DNA from: Anthocerotibacter panamensis C109
GTDB lineage: Bacteria > Cyanobacteriota > Cyanobacteriia > Gloeobacterales > Anthocerotibacteraceae
Length of the DNA: 64,000 nucleotides
Reading direction: 5' to 3'
Assembly (NCBI RefSeq): GCF_018389385.1
Contig: NZ_CP062698.1
Location: 1,491,501-1,555,500 of the forward strand
In this document: piece after piece, positions 41,696 to 50,382 of the stretch
Numbering within the stretch: position 1 is the first letter of the stretch
How the letters are laid out: each line of letters begins with the position of its first letter
Program-made: the position numbers and the translations under genes
Notes under the pieces: generated by a model
The model's input: the letters and a program-made list of their open reading frames with translations, nothing else
The model's database searches: none
Told to the model about the DNA's origin: nothing

Positions 41696-42684
41696 CAGTC
41701 CAACCTCACACGCGGATCGACCAGGGTATAAGAAATATCCGTAAGCAACAGCCCGACGATATAGAGCAGCGAGCCCAAGAAGACCAGTGCTCGCAACAAA
41801 GAGAAGTCCAGTTCATTGATGGCGACGATAGCCAAGTTCCCCAATCCTGGAATGCCAAAGAAATTCTCCAGCAAAAGAGAACCCAAAATTAACAGGGGCA
41901 AGTCTGCCACCACATTAGTCAGAATCGGGATCAGCGCGTTTTTCAGGACATGCTTGAAGAGGACCACCCGTTCGGAGAGGCCCTTGGCACGGGCTGTGCG
42001 GGTGTAGTCCTGACCAATTTCATCGAGCATAACCGTCCGGTAAAAACGCACCGAAGCTCCCAAGGCGACAATCACGCCAATGACAAGCGGCAACAGAATA
42101 AAACGCAGACTGTCCGTACCCGTGGCAAATCCAAAGATGGGGAAGTAGCGCAAGACTAGGCCCAGCAACCACTGTCCAGCAATAATGTAGACCATGATCG
42201 GTACGCTCATCAGGAGCACACAGATAAACATCCCTCCCCAATCCAGATAACTACCGCGATAGAGGGCGATGACTAGAGACAGGCTCACCGTCACCAAGAG
42301 CGTGACCAGAAACGCAGGCAAGGTAACCAAGGCCGAAGGACCCGCCCCCTGACGTAGGCGGTCACCGATATCCTCCCCGGTCGCATCCGACTTACCAAAC
42401 TGGAACAAGAGCGTTGCTCGCATATGGGTGGTGAATTGGCTGTCCCACCAGGGGTATTCGGGGTTGTACTGTTTGTCAAAAGGTAGATTTACGAACTGCG
42501 GTTTGTCGTAGCCGTGAGTCTTGAGCCAGTTGCGGACCAGTTCCGGGGTCGGATTTTTGCCCAACTGTCTGCGGGCTACGTTCTCAGGGCTTGTGACCAT
42601 AAAAAAGAGGAAGAAGGTCAGAAGCATCACCCCCAGCACAATCGGCAAGGTATAAAATAGGCGGCGCAGCAGATAGGTCAACAT
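41695..42684 (-). CDS. Peptide-type ABC transporter permease (OppB-like)
   Basis: This 329-residue permease starts MLTYLLRRLFYTLPIVLGVM, the standard DppB/OppB beginning, which is why I chose the ATG at 42684 with a nearby AAGGAAC site over an upstream in-frame start. The ABC loop is DYTRTARAKGLSERVVLFKH. A long periplasmic insertion after helix 1 (~60-120, containing YNPEYPWWDSQF) is a feature of this subfamily. It pairs with the OppC-like permease encoded next. Confidence 0.9.
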   Translation of the reverse strand: MLTYLLRRLFYTLPIVLGVMLLTFFLFFMVTSPENVARRQLGKNPTPELVRNWLKTHGYDKPQFVNLPFDKQYNPEYPWWDSQFTTHMRATLLFQFGKSDATGEDIGDRLRQGAGPSALVTLPAFLVTLLVTVSLSLVIALYRGSYLDWGGMFICVLLMSVPIMVYIIAGQWLLGLVLRYFPIFGFATGTDSLRFILLPLVIGVIVALGASVRFYRTVMLDEIGQDYTRTARAKGLSERVVLFKHVLKNALIPILTNVVADLPLLILGSLLLENFFGIPGLGNLAIVAINELDFSLLRALVFLGSLLYIVGLLLTDISYTLVDPRVRLD

Positions 42685-42706
42685 CGGGAGTTCCTTGCAG
42701 GGTATA

Positions 42707-44686
42707 TCACAGAGGATCTTTACGAGCCAGCGCAACAGGAAGGATAGCAGCGGTCAGCAGCCCTGCTAGCGCGAGTACAAACCCATAGTTCGGCTGATTC
42801 CATGCACGTTCTTTTTGTTCCCGCAGGGCGGGGTCTACGTTGTAGTACTTGAGTAGGTTGTAGGCGACCGGGTGGATCAGGACATTGTTGGTCCAGCCTT
42901 GATTGAGGATGTAGTAGGACTCATAGAACGTAAAGAGCCAGGGGCAATCTTCCGCCAGAATATCCTGCATCCGCTTAATGAGCCCCAAACGCTCGGGGGT
43001 GTCCTCCATGACAATCATCTTTTCGTAGAGTCGGTCAAACTCGGGATTCTTGTAGCGGGTGATATTGAGGTCGGTACTGCTCTTGGAATAGAGCAAAAAG
43101 AAGAAATTCTCCGCATCCGGGTAGTCCGCAAACCAGCCGTAGCGCGTAATCTGATAGTTGCCCTTCTTGGTGATATTTTGCATCTCGCTCCAGGTCACCA
43201 GCTTGACCTTGAGCTTGATCCCAAGCTTGCCAAATTCCTCGATAAAGTACTGGGCCTCACGTTGAGATTCTGGTCCCTTTGCCTGATAGACCAACTCCAG
43301 GGTGAGCGGGCGTCCGGTCTTGGGATCGACTCCATCGGGATACCCCGCCTCGCGCATCAGTTGCTTGCCTTTCTGCACATCCTGCGTGCGGTAAGGATTT
43401 TTGTAGCCCACGTCGTAGCCAAACATACCGGGCGGCAGGAGATTCTCTGCTTTGACCTTGACGCCAAAGTAAAAATAGTCGTTGAAGCGGTCAAAGTCGT
43501 ACGCCGTCGAGATAGCTTGTCGGAGCTTTTTGTTGCGTTCTGGGGACGGACCACTATTGCCCACGACCGCATCAGTCATATTGAAGCCCAAGTAATCGGT
43601 GGACAGGTTGACGATGCGCTCCAGTTTGACCCCGTTCTTCTCAAAATCGGGAGAGAGCGCCCCACTAGCGGTCACAGCCTGAGCGACATTGTCCCCAAGT
43701 CTGCGTCCCATGCGTCCGATATGGTCCACGTAGCCCTGACGAAAGAGCGTCCACATCGGGATCGATTCGCGGGTAATCGTGTAGTATGCCTCATCGACAA
43801 AGGGGAGGGGCTTGCCTGCATCCCGGAGTAACCCTTTCTCCCGGTCTCCGGGGTCGCCCTCGCTTGGGTAGTGGTCGCGCGCCCGATAGTTCTCGTTGCG
43901 CACCAAAACCAGTCGTTGGTTGCGCTCCCAACTTTTGAGCTTGTAGGCTCCTGTCCCCACCGGATGAAACATGAATGGGTCGCGCTCTGTGCCGTTGTGG
44001 ACCTGCCCATCCCAATAGGCCACCGCTTCCGGGGGTACCGGCGCAAAGAAGCGCAGGGCTAGCCAATAGCGCAACTGGGGATAGGGCCGTGTCAGGTGAA
44101 TTTTGAAGGTGTAGCGGTCCACCCGCTCGGCTCCGGTGAGCGGCTGACTATAGTCGGCTTTGCCCGCTTTTTGGGCGGCATGGTAGAAGTCTTCCAGTCC
44201 GAGTATGACTTGGGCCAAGGTCTCATAGAGGGGTGGGGCGGTGGGAGCCTTGATGAAGGGGTCGCCATGACGCTTGATTGCATAAATAAAGTCGTCACTG
44301 GTCACCTCGCGGCCCTTACCCGCTTCAAAGCAGGGATCATCTTGAAAAAGGAGCCCTCTTTTGAGCTTGAGTGTCCAGGTTTCCCCGCCACCGGGACGGG
44401 AGGTGCGTACCGGCATCCCGTCAGCCAGTGCAGGGATCAGCTCAAACTTATTGCGCTTAAGGTAGTTGTACTGGTAAAGCTGTTCGGTGATGTTGGCGAG
44501 GATTTCCTCAGAGACCGTATCGTAGGTCACCTGAGGGTCAAAGCTCCTGGGGTCTTCCTGAAGCGTCTGGTACCAAATCTTCTTCGCCGAGCCGTCTGCC
44601 TTAGTCCCGGCTACAGGGTAGGGATAGTTGCTACAGCCTGTAAGGAGCACCAGCAAACCGAGGGCCAGCCATTGACTCAAGCGCAT
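42707..44686 (-). CDS. Peptide-type ABC transporter substrate-binding lipoprotein, copy 2
   Basis: This 659-residue family-5 extracellular solute-binding protein has a lipobox LLTGCSN (~19) and SBP phrases DPRSFDPQVTYDTVSEEIL, DDFIYAIKRHGDPF and VGTGAYKLKSWERNQRL. It ends with a hydrophobic helix (YGFVLALAGLLTAAILPVAL) followed by RKDPL, a C-terminal membrane anchor that lipoproteins of this family do not normally have. It is clearly paralogous to the protein encoded directly upstream. The stop of that gene overlaps this start (TGATG); a GTG three bases earlier is an alternative. Confidence 0.88.
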   Translation of the reverse strand: MRLSQWLALGLLVLLTGCSNYPYPVAGTKADGSAKKIWYQTLQEDPRSFDPQVTYDTVSEEILANITEQLYQYNYLKRNKFELIPALADGMPVRTSRPGGGETWTLKLKRGLLFQDDPCFEAGKGREVTSDDFIYAIKRHGDPFIKAPTAPPLYETLAQVILGLEDFYHAAQKAGKADYSQPLTGAERVDRYTFKIHLTRPYPQLRYWLALRFFAPVPPEAVAYWDGQVHNGTERDPFMFHPVGTGAYKLKSWERNQRLVLVRNENYRARDHYPSEGDPGDREKGLLRDAGKPLPFVDEAYYTITRESIPMWTLFRQGYVDHIGRMGRRLGDNVAQAVTASGALSPDFEKNGVKLERIVNLSTDYLGFNMTDAVVGNSGPSPERNKKLRQAISTAYDFDRFNDYFYFGVKVKAENLLPPGMFGYDVGYKNPYRTQDVQKGKQLMREAGYPDGVDPKTGRPLTLELVYQAKGPESQREAQYFIEEFGKLGIKLKVKLVTWSEMQNITKKGNYQITRYGWFADYPDAENFFFLLYSKSSTDLNITRYKNPEFDRLYEKMIVMEDTPERLGLIKRMQDILAEDCPWLFTFYESYYILNQGWTNNVLIHPVAYNLLKYYNVDPALREQKERAWNQPNYGFVLALAGLLTAAILPVALARKDPL

Positions 44687-46650
44687 CACAGAACCTCTTT
44701 ACGGGATAGGGCCACGGGTACAACTGCTGCCACCACCAGGCCCGCTAGGGCCAATACAAAAGTGTAGTTGGGACGGTTCCACGTCTGCTGTTTCTGCTCG
44801 CGCAATTGCGGATCGATTTTCCGATATTTCAAGATGTTATAGGCGATTGGATGTTGGATCACATGATCGGTCCAGCCCTGGTCAAAGGTATAGTAAGCCT
44901 CATGGTATTGATAGATCCAGGGGCAGTCTTCGTTTACAAGGTCGCGCATCCGTTGGATGATTGCCAAACGCTCCGGGCCATCTTCCATACTTTTCATCTG
45001 GTTAAAGAGCCGGTCAAATTCAGGATTGCTGTAGGCGTTGACATTTAGATAGCTATCGGACTTGGAGTAGAGCAAAAAGAAGAAATTCTCAGGGTCTGGA
45101 TAGTCTGCGACCCAGGCGTGAAAGATAATTTGAAAATTACCTTTTTGACCAATATTTTGGAGTTCTGAAAATGTTACTAGCTTAAATTTAGCTACCACTC
45201 CGATTTTCTGAAGCTGTTGAATCACAAATTGGGCGCGGCTTTGGGATTTAGGACCGAGCGATTGTTCTACAAATTCGACGACCAAAGGTTTACCTGTCTC
45301 AGGATCGATGCCGTCAGGATAGCCTGCCTCGCGCATCAACTGCTGGGCGCGGGCAAGATTATTTTGAGCGTAGGGAGCCTTGTAGTTGGCGTCGTAGCCA
45401 AAAACTCCCGGCGGGATGGGAGTTTCGGGCTTGATAAAGTTACCGTTAAAGAACGTGTCAATGAAGCGCTGCGCTCCATAGGCCATCGAGAGCGCCTGAC
45501 GCAGCTTGCGGTTTGGCCCCAGAACGGGGTCTTTCATGTTAAGGGCATAGTAAAATGTATCCGGTTGCGGAACAAACTGAAGCTTCACCCCAGCCGCTTT
45601 AAATTCTGGGGTAAGCGTACCTTCTGCATTGACCACCTGCTGGAGGCGGTCATCAAAGCCCCGCGCCGTTTCGCCCATACCATCGATATAGCCCTGCCGG
45701 AAAAGAGTCCAGCTCGGGGTCAATTCCCGAATGATCGTAAAGTGTGCCTCATCCACAAAGGGCAAAGGCTTGCCGGCGTCCTTGAGCAGACCCTCCTCAG
45801 CATCTCCCGGTTCGCCCGTGCTTGGATAGACGCTGGCAGAATAATGCTCATTGCGTTCTAGTTCGATGCTTTGATTACGGTTCCAGCTCTTGAGCTTGAA
45901 GGCTCCTGTCCCCACCGGATGAAACATGAAAGGAGTACGTTCACTGCCATTGTGGATCTGCCCATCCCAATAGGCTACAGCTTCGGCTGGGACCGGGGCG
46001 AAAAAGGATAGGGTCAACCAGTATTTCAACTGGGGATAGACCTGCTTGAGGTGGATTTTGAAGGTATAGCGGTCCACGCGTTCCAGCCCACTGAGGGAGC
46101 GATTATAATCAGTTTTACCTGCTTTCTGAGCAGTGTTATAAAAATCATCCAAACCTAGAATTAAATCAGCAAAGGTAGGGTAAATAGGGCTGGATGTAGG
46201 TGCTTTGATAAAAGGATCAGCGATGCGCTTGATGCTATAAATAAAGTCGTCACTCGTCACCTCGCGGCCCTTACCCCCTGTGGCCTCAAAGCAGGGGTCA
46301 TCCTGGAAACGCATTCCTTTTTTTAGCTTTAGGGTCCAAGTCTCGCCGCCATCGGCGCGGGGAGTGCGCACAGGCGGACCCTCTGCCAGGAGTGGCTCGA
46401 CTTTAAACTTTGTCCGATTGAGATAACCATACTGATAGAGTGGCTCGTTAATATTCGCTACGATTTGATTGCTGACTACGTCATATTGGACCTGTGGGTC
46501 CAAGGTTTTGGGGTCCTCCGTAAGGGTCTGATACCAGACGACCTTAGGTGAGCCATCCGGGCGTACTCCAGCGGCAGGATAGGGATTGTTGCTGCATCCT
46601 GCAAGCAGTACGATGAAGCCCAAAGCTAGGAATCTTTGCGGGAATTTCAT
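44686..46650 (-). CDS. Peptide-type ABC transporter substrate-binding lipoprotein, copy 1
   Basis: The 654 residues carry lipobox LLAGCSN, the family-5 SBP domain (PKTLDPQVQYDVVSNQIV, DDFIYSIKRIADPFI, VGTGAFKLKSWNRNQSI) and, as in copy 2, a C-terminal hydrophobic helix (YTFVLALAGLVVAAVVPVAL) ending RKEVL. The two copies align over their entire length, so they arose by tandem duplication and have since diverged, presumably in ligand preference. Some stretches are more A+T-rich than in copy 2. It is the first gene of the operon; the promoter lies in 46651-46869. Confidence 0.88.
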   Translation of the reverse strand: MKFPQRFLALGFIVLLAGCSNNPYPAAGVRPDGSPKVVWYQTLTEDPKTLDPQVQYDVVSNQIVANINEPLYQYGYLNRTKFKVEPLLAEGPPVRTPRADGGETWTLKLKKGMRFQDDPCFEATGGKGREVTSDDFIYSIKRIADPFIKAPTSSPIYPTFADLILGLDDFYNTAQKAGKTDYNRSLSGLERVDRYTFKIHLKQVYPQLKYWLTLSFFAPVPAEAVAYWDGQIHNGSERTPFMFHPVGTGAFKLKSWNRNQSIELERNEHYSASVYPSTGEPGDAEEGLLKDAGKPLPFVDEAHFTIIRELTPSWTLFRQGYIDGMGETARGFDDRLQQVVNAEGTLTPEFKAAGVKLQFVPQPDTFYYALNMKDPVLGPNRKLRQALSMAYGAQRFIDTFFNGNFIKPETPIPPGVFGYDANYKAPYAQNNLARAQQLMREAGYPDGIDPETGKPLVVEFVEQSLGPKSQSRAQFVIQQLQKIGVVAKFKLVTFSELQNIGQKGNFQIIFHAWVADYPDPENFFFLLYSKSDSYLNVNAYSNPEFDRLFNQMKSMEDGPERLAIIQRMRDLVNEDCPWIYQYHEAYYTFDQGWTDHVIQHPIAYNILKYRKIDPQLREQKQQTWNRPNYTFVLALAGLVVAAVVPVALSRKEVL

Positions 46651-46825
46651 GGAGTCGCTCTTCTGACAAGGAGGGAAGGCGCAGTCTGATACAAGCTACG
46701 AAGCTGCTCCAGGGTACTGCATTCACATGGGATCAGCAATGGTGCAAGCGAGATAAGGCGTAAGCTGAACGGTTCACTGCTTGAAGCTCTGCTTGGATCT
46801 AATGCCTCATGTCCCAAATAACCAA

Positions 46826-46845
46826 GAAGCCTCCGCTTGGAGGCT
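46826..46845 (-). terminator. Hairpin between amt and the peptide transporter operon
   Basis: AAGCCTCC, loop GCTT and GGAGGCTT form an 8-bp perfect stem with a 4-base loop, 25 bases beyond the amt stop. On the minus strand the following sequence is only moderately T-rich (CTTGGTTATTTG), so termination may be partial. It probably ends amt transcripts. Confidence 0.5.
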
Positions 46846-46869
46846 TTCAAGACTGCGTGCTTCAGGTAT

Positions 46870-48288
46870 TTATTCCTGCTGCGCGGGAATGGGCTTCCCG
46901 GAAGGTGTCAGGGCGGCAGGGGCTTCAGGCGCGAGGGAGTAGCCCCCCACGAGACCGACATAGCTCTCCTCCCCGTGCTCGGCGAGGTCCAGACCTTCCA
47001 GTTCAGCTTTCTCATCTGGGCGCAGACCCAGCGTGAATTTGAGCAGCAAGAGCAATACGGCAGTACCGGTAGCAGCCACAAGAACGGTTACGCCTACGGC
47101 CAATGCCTGCGTGACGACCTGTCCAGGATTGCCATATAGTAGACCGTCCGCCCCGCCACTATTGACGGTTTTGGTGCAGAAAACTCCAGTCAGGATGGCT
47201 CCGGTCATACCCCCCAGACCATGGCAGGAGAAGACATCCAGAGAGTCATCGAAGGAAAACTTCTTCTTGAGCTGCACCGCTGTGAAAGATACGATGGCCC
47301 CGATGCCGCCGATGGCAAGGGCACTCAGGGGAGTGACAAAACCAGCCGCAGGGGTGATGGCGACCAGACCGACGACAGCGCCGGTAGCGGCACCCACCGC
47401 CGAAGGTTTGGCGAAGAAGCTCTCCAGCAACAGCCACGTGCACAGAGCGGCAGCAGTGGCGATATTAGTGGTCACGAAAGCCAGACTTGCTAGCCCACCG
47501 GCACTGACCGCTGACCCGGCGTTAAAGCCAAACCAACCAAACCACAGCAGACCCGCCCCCAATAGGACAAAAGGGACGTTATGAGGGGGCATGGGCGTGG
47601 TGGGATAGCCCTTACGTTTGCCAATTATTAGCGCGGCTACCAAAGCCGAAACCCCAGCGGTAATGTGTACTACAGTCCCCCCCGCAAAGTCGAGGGCTCC
47701 CAGGCCACGCAGCCAACCCAAGGCCAGAGTGCTCTTCCCATCTGCGCCAGTCACACTCCAGGCGGACCAGACCCAATGGGCAACCGGGTCATAGACAAAA
47801 GTAGCCCAGAGGAGGATGAAGACCACATAGGTTTTAAACTTCATGCGCTCGACGATGGCCCCAGAGATCAAAGCCGGGGTGATGATGGCAAACATCATCT
47901 GGAAAATCATGAAGGCCAAATGCGGAACCGTCCCCGCATAGTCAGCATTGGGAGCCTGCTCTACGCCTGCTAGTCCCAGCCACGAAAACCCACCTAAAAA
48001 AAGACTCCCCGGCGCAAAAGCCAGGGAGTAACCAAGCACGGTCCATTGGATCGCGATCACCCCGAGCGCGACGAAGCTCATCATCAAGGTGTTCAAAGAA
48101 TTCTTCCCTCTGACCAAGCCACCATAAAAGAAGGCTAGACCAGGAGTCATCAAAAGGACTAATGCCGCAGAAGTCAACAGCCAAGCGGTGTCACCAGTAT
48201 CGATTTTGGGGGCGTCTTGGGCGAATACCGGCGCGGCGGCTACCCAAAGACCCAGACCCAGTAAGCCAGTTTTCAACGTTTTGTGCAT
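46870..48288 (-). CDS. amt: Ammonium transporter
   Basis: This Amt/MEP/Rh family channel imports ammonium; 472 residues from the ATG at 48288. A signal-peptide-like start (cut near PVFAQD) precedes the usual eleven helices: AWLLTSAALVLLMTPGLAFF, FYGGLVRGKN, DFAGGTVVHITAGVSAL (first twin His) and DVFSCHGLGGMTGAIL (second twin His). The cytoplasmic tail is about 60 residues. An in-frame start at 48363 would add 25 residues before the signal peptide and is less likely. No glnB/glnK-type PII gene is adjacent. Confidence 0.92.
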   Translation of the reverse strand: MHKTLKTGLLGLGLWVAAAPVFAQDAPKIDTGDTAWLLTSAALVLLMTPGLAFFYGGLVRGKNSLNTLMMSFVALGVIAIQWTVLGYSLAFAPGSLFLGGFSWLGLAGVEQAPNADYAGTVPHLAFMIFQMMFAIITPALISGAIVERMKFKTYVVFILLWATFVYDPVAHWVWSAWSVTGADGKSTLALGWLRGLGALDFAGGTVVHITAGVSALVAALIIGKRKGYPTTPMPPHNVPFVLLGAGLLWFGWFGFNAGSAVSAGGLASLAFVTTNIATAAALCTWLLLESFFAKPSAVGAATGAVVGLVAITPAAGFVTPLSALAIGGIGAIVSFTAVQLKKKFSFDDSLDVFSCHGLGGMTGAILTGVFCTKTVNSGGADGLLYGNPGQVVTQALAVGVTVLVAATGTAVLLLLLKFTLGLRPDEKAELEGLDLAEHGEESYVGLVGGYSLAPEAPAALTPSGKPIPAQQE

Positions 48289-48487
48289 GGTCAAAAGAAC
48301 ACCCAGAGGGCTGAGCCACACGTTAGACAGGTTTGTGTGGAGGTTTTGCTCAAGAGTAAACACCCTGAATGCACTACAGAGTGTATCGAAAAATACATGA
48401 ATCCAATTTTTGTAACTTTAGACACCAGCCTTCCGTTAGAGGACAAGCGCTTGCCCCAAGCTCCTGAGACCGGGGGCCTGTGGCAAG

Positions 48488-49267
48488 ATGGGGGGTATGC
48501 ATTTTTACGTGCGCGCCTGCCTCATCCTCGGGCTAAGTCTGGCAACTGCCTGCACTCCTACCCCCCGGTCAGCCCTCGAAAGCGAAGCAACAGCCCTGAT
48601 GTTGCGCGGGGAGTTTGCCCGTGCGGTCCCGCTGTGGGACCGGGTCCTTACGCAAGACCCGCGCAATGCCGATGCCTACCGCGACCGCGCCAACGCCAAA
48701 GTGTATCTCGGGGACTTTCCAGGAGCACTCAAGGACTACGACCAGTCTTTGGCCTTTGCCCCGCGCGTGGCTGCAACCTACCTCAACCGAGGGACTGTCT
48801 GGGAAGCCCAAGGCCAATGGGACCGGGCCTTACGCGACTATACACGAGCTTTGGAGCTAGAGCCACGGGCCTACGACGCCTTCAACAATCGCGCCAATGC
48901 CTATGCTGGAAAAGGGCAATGGCCGGCAGCTATTGAGGATTTTCGCAGTGCCCTCATCCTCAATCCCCGCTATGATATCGCCCGCGCTAATCTCGCTTTG
49001 GCCTACTACCAGACCGGTCAGTATCAGGCGGCCCTCAAAGAGTACGAGGCTGCGCCCCCCGGCTTTCTCAAGTTTGTCGATGCCCAAGCAGGTAAGGCAC
49101 TCGTCCTGGTCCAGTTGGGTCGGCGTAAAGAGGGCGCTGCCCTCCTCAGGGATGCCCTACGCCAAGACCCCAACTACAGCAACCGCACTTGGCTGACTAA
49201 AATCCGGCGCTGGCCGTCCCAGGCGATTGCTGATATGCTCCGAGTTGAGCAATCCCTCAAGCCGTAG
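48488..49267 (+). CDS. TPR-repeat lipoprotein
   Basis: A hydrophobic leader ends in LATACTPTP (a lipobox with Cys ~22), so the protein is probably lipid-anchored. The mature part consists of about six tetratricopeptide repeats with the 34-residue rhythm (AVPLWDRVLTQDPRNADAYR, ALKDYDQSLAFAPRVAATYL, AIEDFRSALILNPRYDIARA). It probably serves as a protein-interaction scaffold at the membrane. The start is ATG 48488 or the in-frame ATG at 48497. The ynfA gene follows after 18 bases. Confidence 0.8.
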   Translation: MGGMHFYVRACLILGLSLATACTPTPRSALESEATALMLRGEFARAVPLWDRVLTQDPRNADAYRDRANAKVYLGDFPGALKDYDQSLAFAPRVAATYLNRGTVWEAQGQWDRALRDYTRALELEPRAYDAFNNRANAYAGKGQWPAAIEDFRSALILNPRYDIARANLALAYYQTGQYQAALKEYEAAPPGFLKFVDAQAGKALVLVQLGRRKEGAALLRDALRQDPNYSNRTWLTKIRRWPSQAIADMLRVEQSLKP

Positions 49268-49285
49268 CGCTCCTACCCCAACTTT

Positions 49286-49624
49286 ATGATGCAGATAGTC
49301 CAGTCGTTGTTCTACTTTCTGGTGGCCGCCATCTGTGAAATTGGTGGAGGGTACCTCCTATGGCAGTGGCTGCGCGGAGGCAAGGCGCTGGGTTGGGCAA
49401 TTTTGGGGGCTGTGATCTTGGTGTTCTACGGCGTGGTCGCGACCCTGCAACCGGCTAGCGCCAGTTTTGGACGCGTCTATGCCGCCTATGGAGGCGTGTT
49501 TATCGTGCTTTCGCTCCTGTGGGGCTGGCAGGTGGACAAGGTGAAGCCCGACCGTTTTGATCTGTTGGGTGCGGGGATCGCGCTCTTGGGTGCCCTGGTT
49601 ATTATGTATGGGCCAAGGAATTGA
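49286..49624 (+). CDS. YnfA family membrane protein
   Basis: This 112-residue protein has four membrane helices, with the UPF0060/YnfA phrases [38 protein letters not shown] and [19 protein letters not shown]. The fold is related to small multidrug resistance (EmrE-like) transporters, but transport has not been established for most members. It converges on a marR gene 17 bases away, and follows the TPR gene on the plus strand. Confidence 0.9.
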   Translation: MMQIVQSLFYFLVAAICEIGGGYLLWQWLRGGKALGWAILGAVILVFYGVVATLQPASASFGRVYAAYGGVFIVLSLLWGWQVDKVKPDRFDLLGAGIALLGALVIMYGPRN

Positions 49625-49640
49625 CAGCGGTATCCCTGCG

Positions 49641-50126
49641 CTACCACGTCAGGGCCAGAACTGCGGACATATGTTCGAGCATGGCATCCCAGCGCTCTTT
49701 ACCGAGCCCTTCGATGAGTTGGTTCTGGGTTTGTTCCCAGAGCGGCGCGACTTCAGCGAGCGTTTTTTGGCCTTCAGCCGTCAGTGTGGCATAGCGGGTC
49801 CGCCGGTCTTTGCCCGCCACAACCTTGAGCAGCCCTTGCTTCTCCAGAGGACCGAGGTTGCGCGTCAGGGTGGTCCGGTCCATGACTAAGACTTCGGCTA
49901 GAGCACTAATGGGTACAAATTCAGCCCGCGAAATTGCGACGAGCACGGATACCTGGGTGATGAGCAAGCCACTGGGTTGCAGGTCTCGGTCGTAGCGTTG
50001 GGTCACCGCACGCGTCACCTGACGCAGCCGGGTACAGAAGCAGACCATCGTGTTGGGGTCCGGCACGGAGTCGGATGGAGCCGATACGAAACCTGCGAGG
50101 GTCGGTATATCCGCTTTTCTCGGCAT
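49641..50126 (-). CDS. MarR family transcriptional regulator
   Basis: The 161 residues form a winged helix-turn-helix dimer: QVSVLVAISRAEFVPISALA, then MDRTTLTRNLGPLEKQGLL (recognition helix) and KDRRTRYATLTAEGQKTL (wing). Cys in TMVCFCTRLRQ near the dimerisation helix could sense oxidants, as in OhrR-type relatives; that is inference. The start ATG at 50126 has a perfect AGGAGGAAG site. A 25-bp inverted repeat at 50237-50261 upstream may be its own operator. Confidence 0.85.
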   Translation of the reverse strand: MPRKADIPTLAGFVSAPSDSVPDPNTMVCFCTRLRQVTRAVTQRYDRDLQPSGLLITQVSVLVAISRAEFVPISALAEVLVMDRTTLTRNLGPLEKQGLLKVVAGKDRRTRYATLTAEGQKTLAEVAPLWEQTQNQLIEGLGKERWDAMLEHMSAVLALTW

Positions 50127-50236
50127 ATCTTCCTCCTGATGCACCTTGTTTAACCGGAAGCCAGCGCCCGCAAAAGCGGTAGCGAGGGGTTAAAGATGCT
50201 CTTCCCAGTGTGCCGTCAATGGGCAATAAGTATACG

Positions 50237-50261
50237 AATTTTTGGATAGCATTCACAAATT
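50237..50261. promoter_or_regulatory. Inverted repeat, possible MarR-type operator
   Basis: AATTTTTG (50237-50244) and CACAAATT (50254-50261) are complementary at 7 of 8 positions across a 9-base spacer. The site lies between divergent marR and dnaN, about 110 bases before the marR start. MarR regulators usually bind such A+T-rich palindromes and repress their own gene. Confidence 0.3.
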
Positions 50262-50382
50262 TAATGGGCCGACCCTGCGGATGGGGGTGACATCGACCAG
50301 CTTTCTGGACCGATGTGGTTCACCCGGTCGCAGTCCCCCGTGTATGATTTACGGGTACCTGCGCATCCACTCGGTCTTCGCT

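Noticed and set aside
42872-43831. 319-codon plus-strand open frame opposite the second binding protein
   Set aside because: It is antisense to a clear family-5 binding-protein gene and has no ribosome site or motif.
46651-46869. A gene or riboswitch between amt and the peptide transporter operon
   Set aside because: Only one simple hairpin (46826-46845) is visible; nothing resembles a known riboswitch core or a coding frame.
50127-50382. Replication origin next to dnaN
   Set aside because: I looked for DnaA boxes (TTATCCACA-like) between marR and dnaN and saw none, so an oriC claim is not supported.
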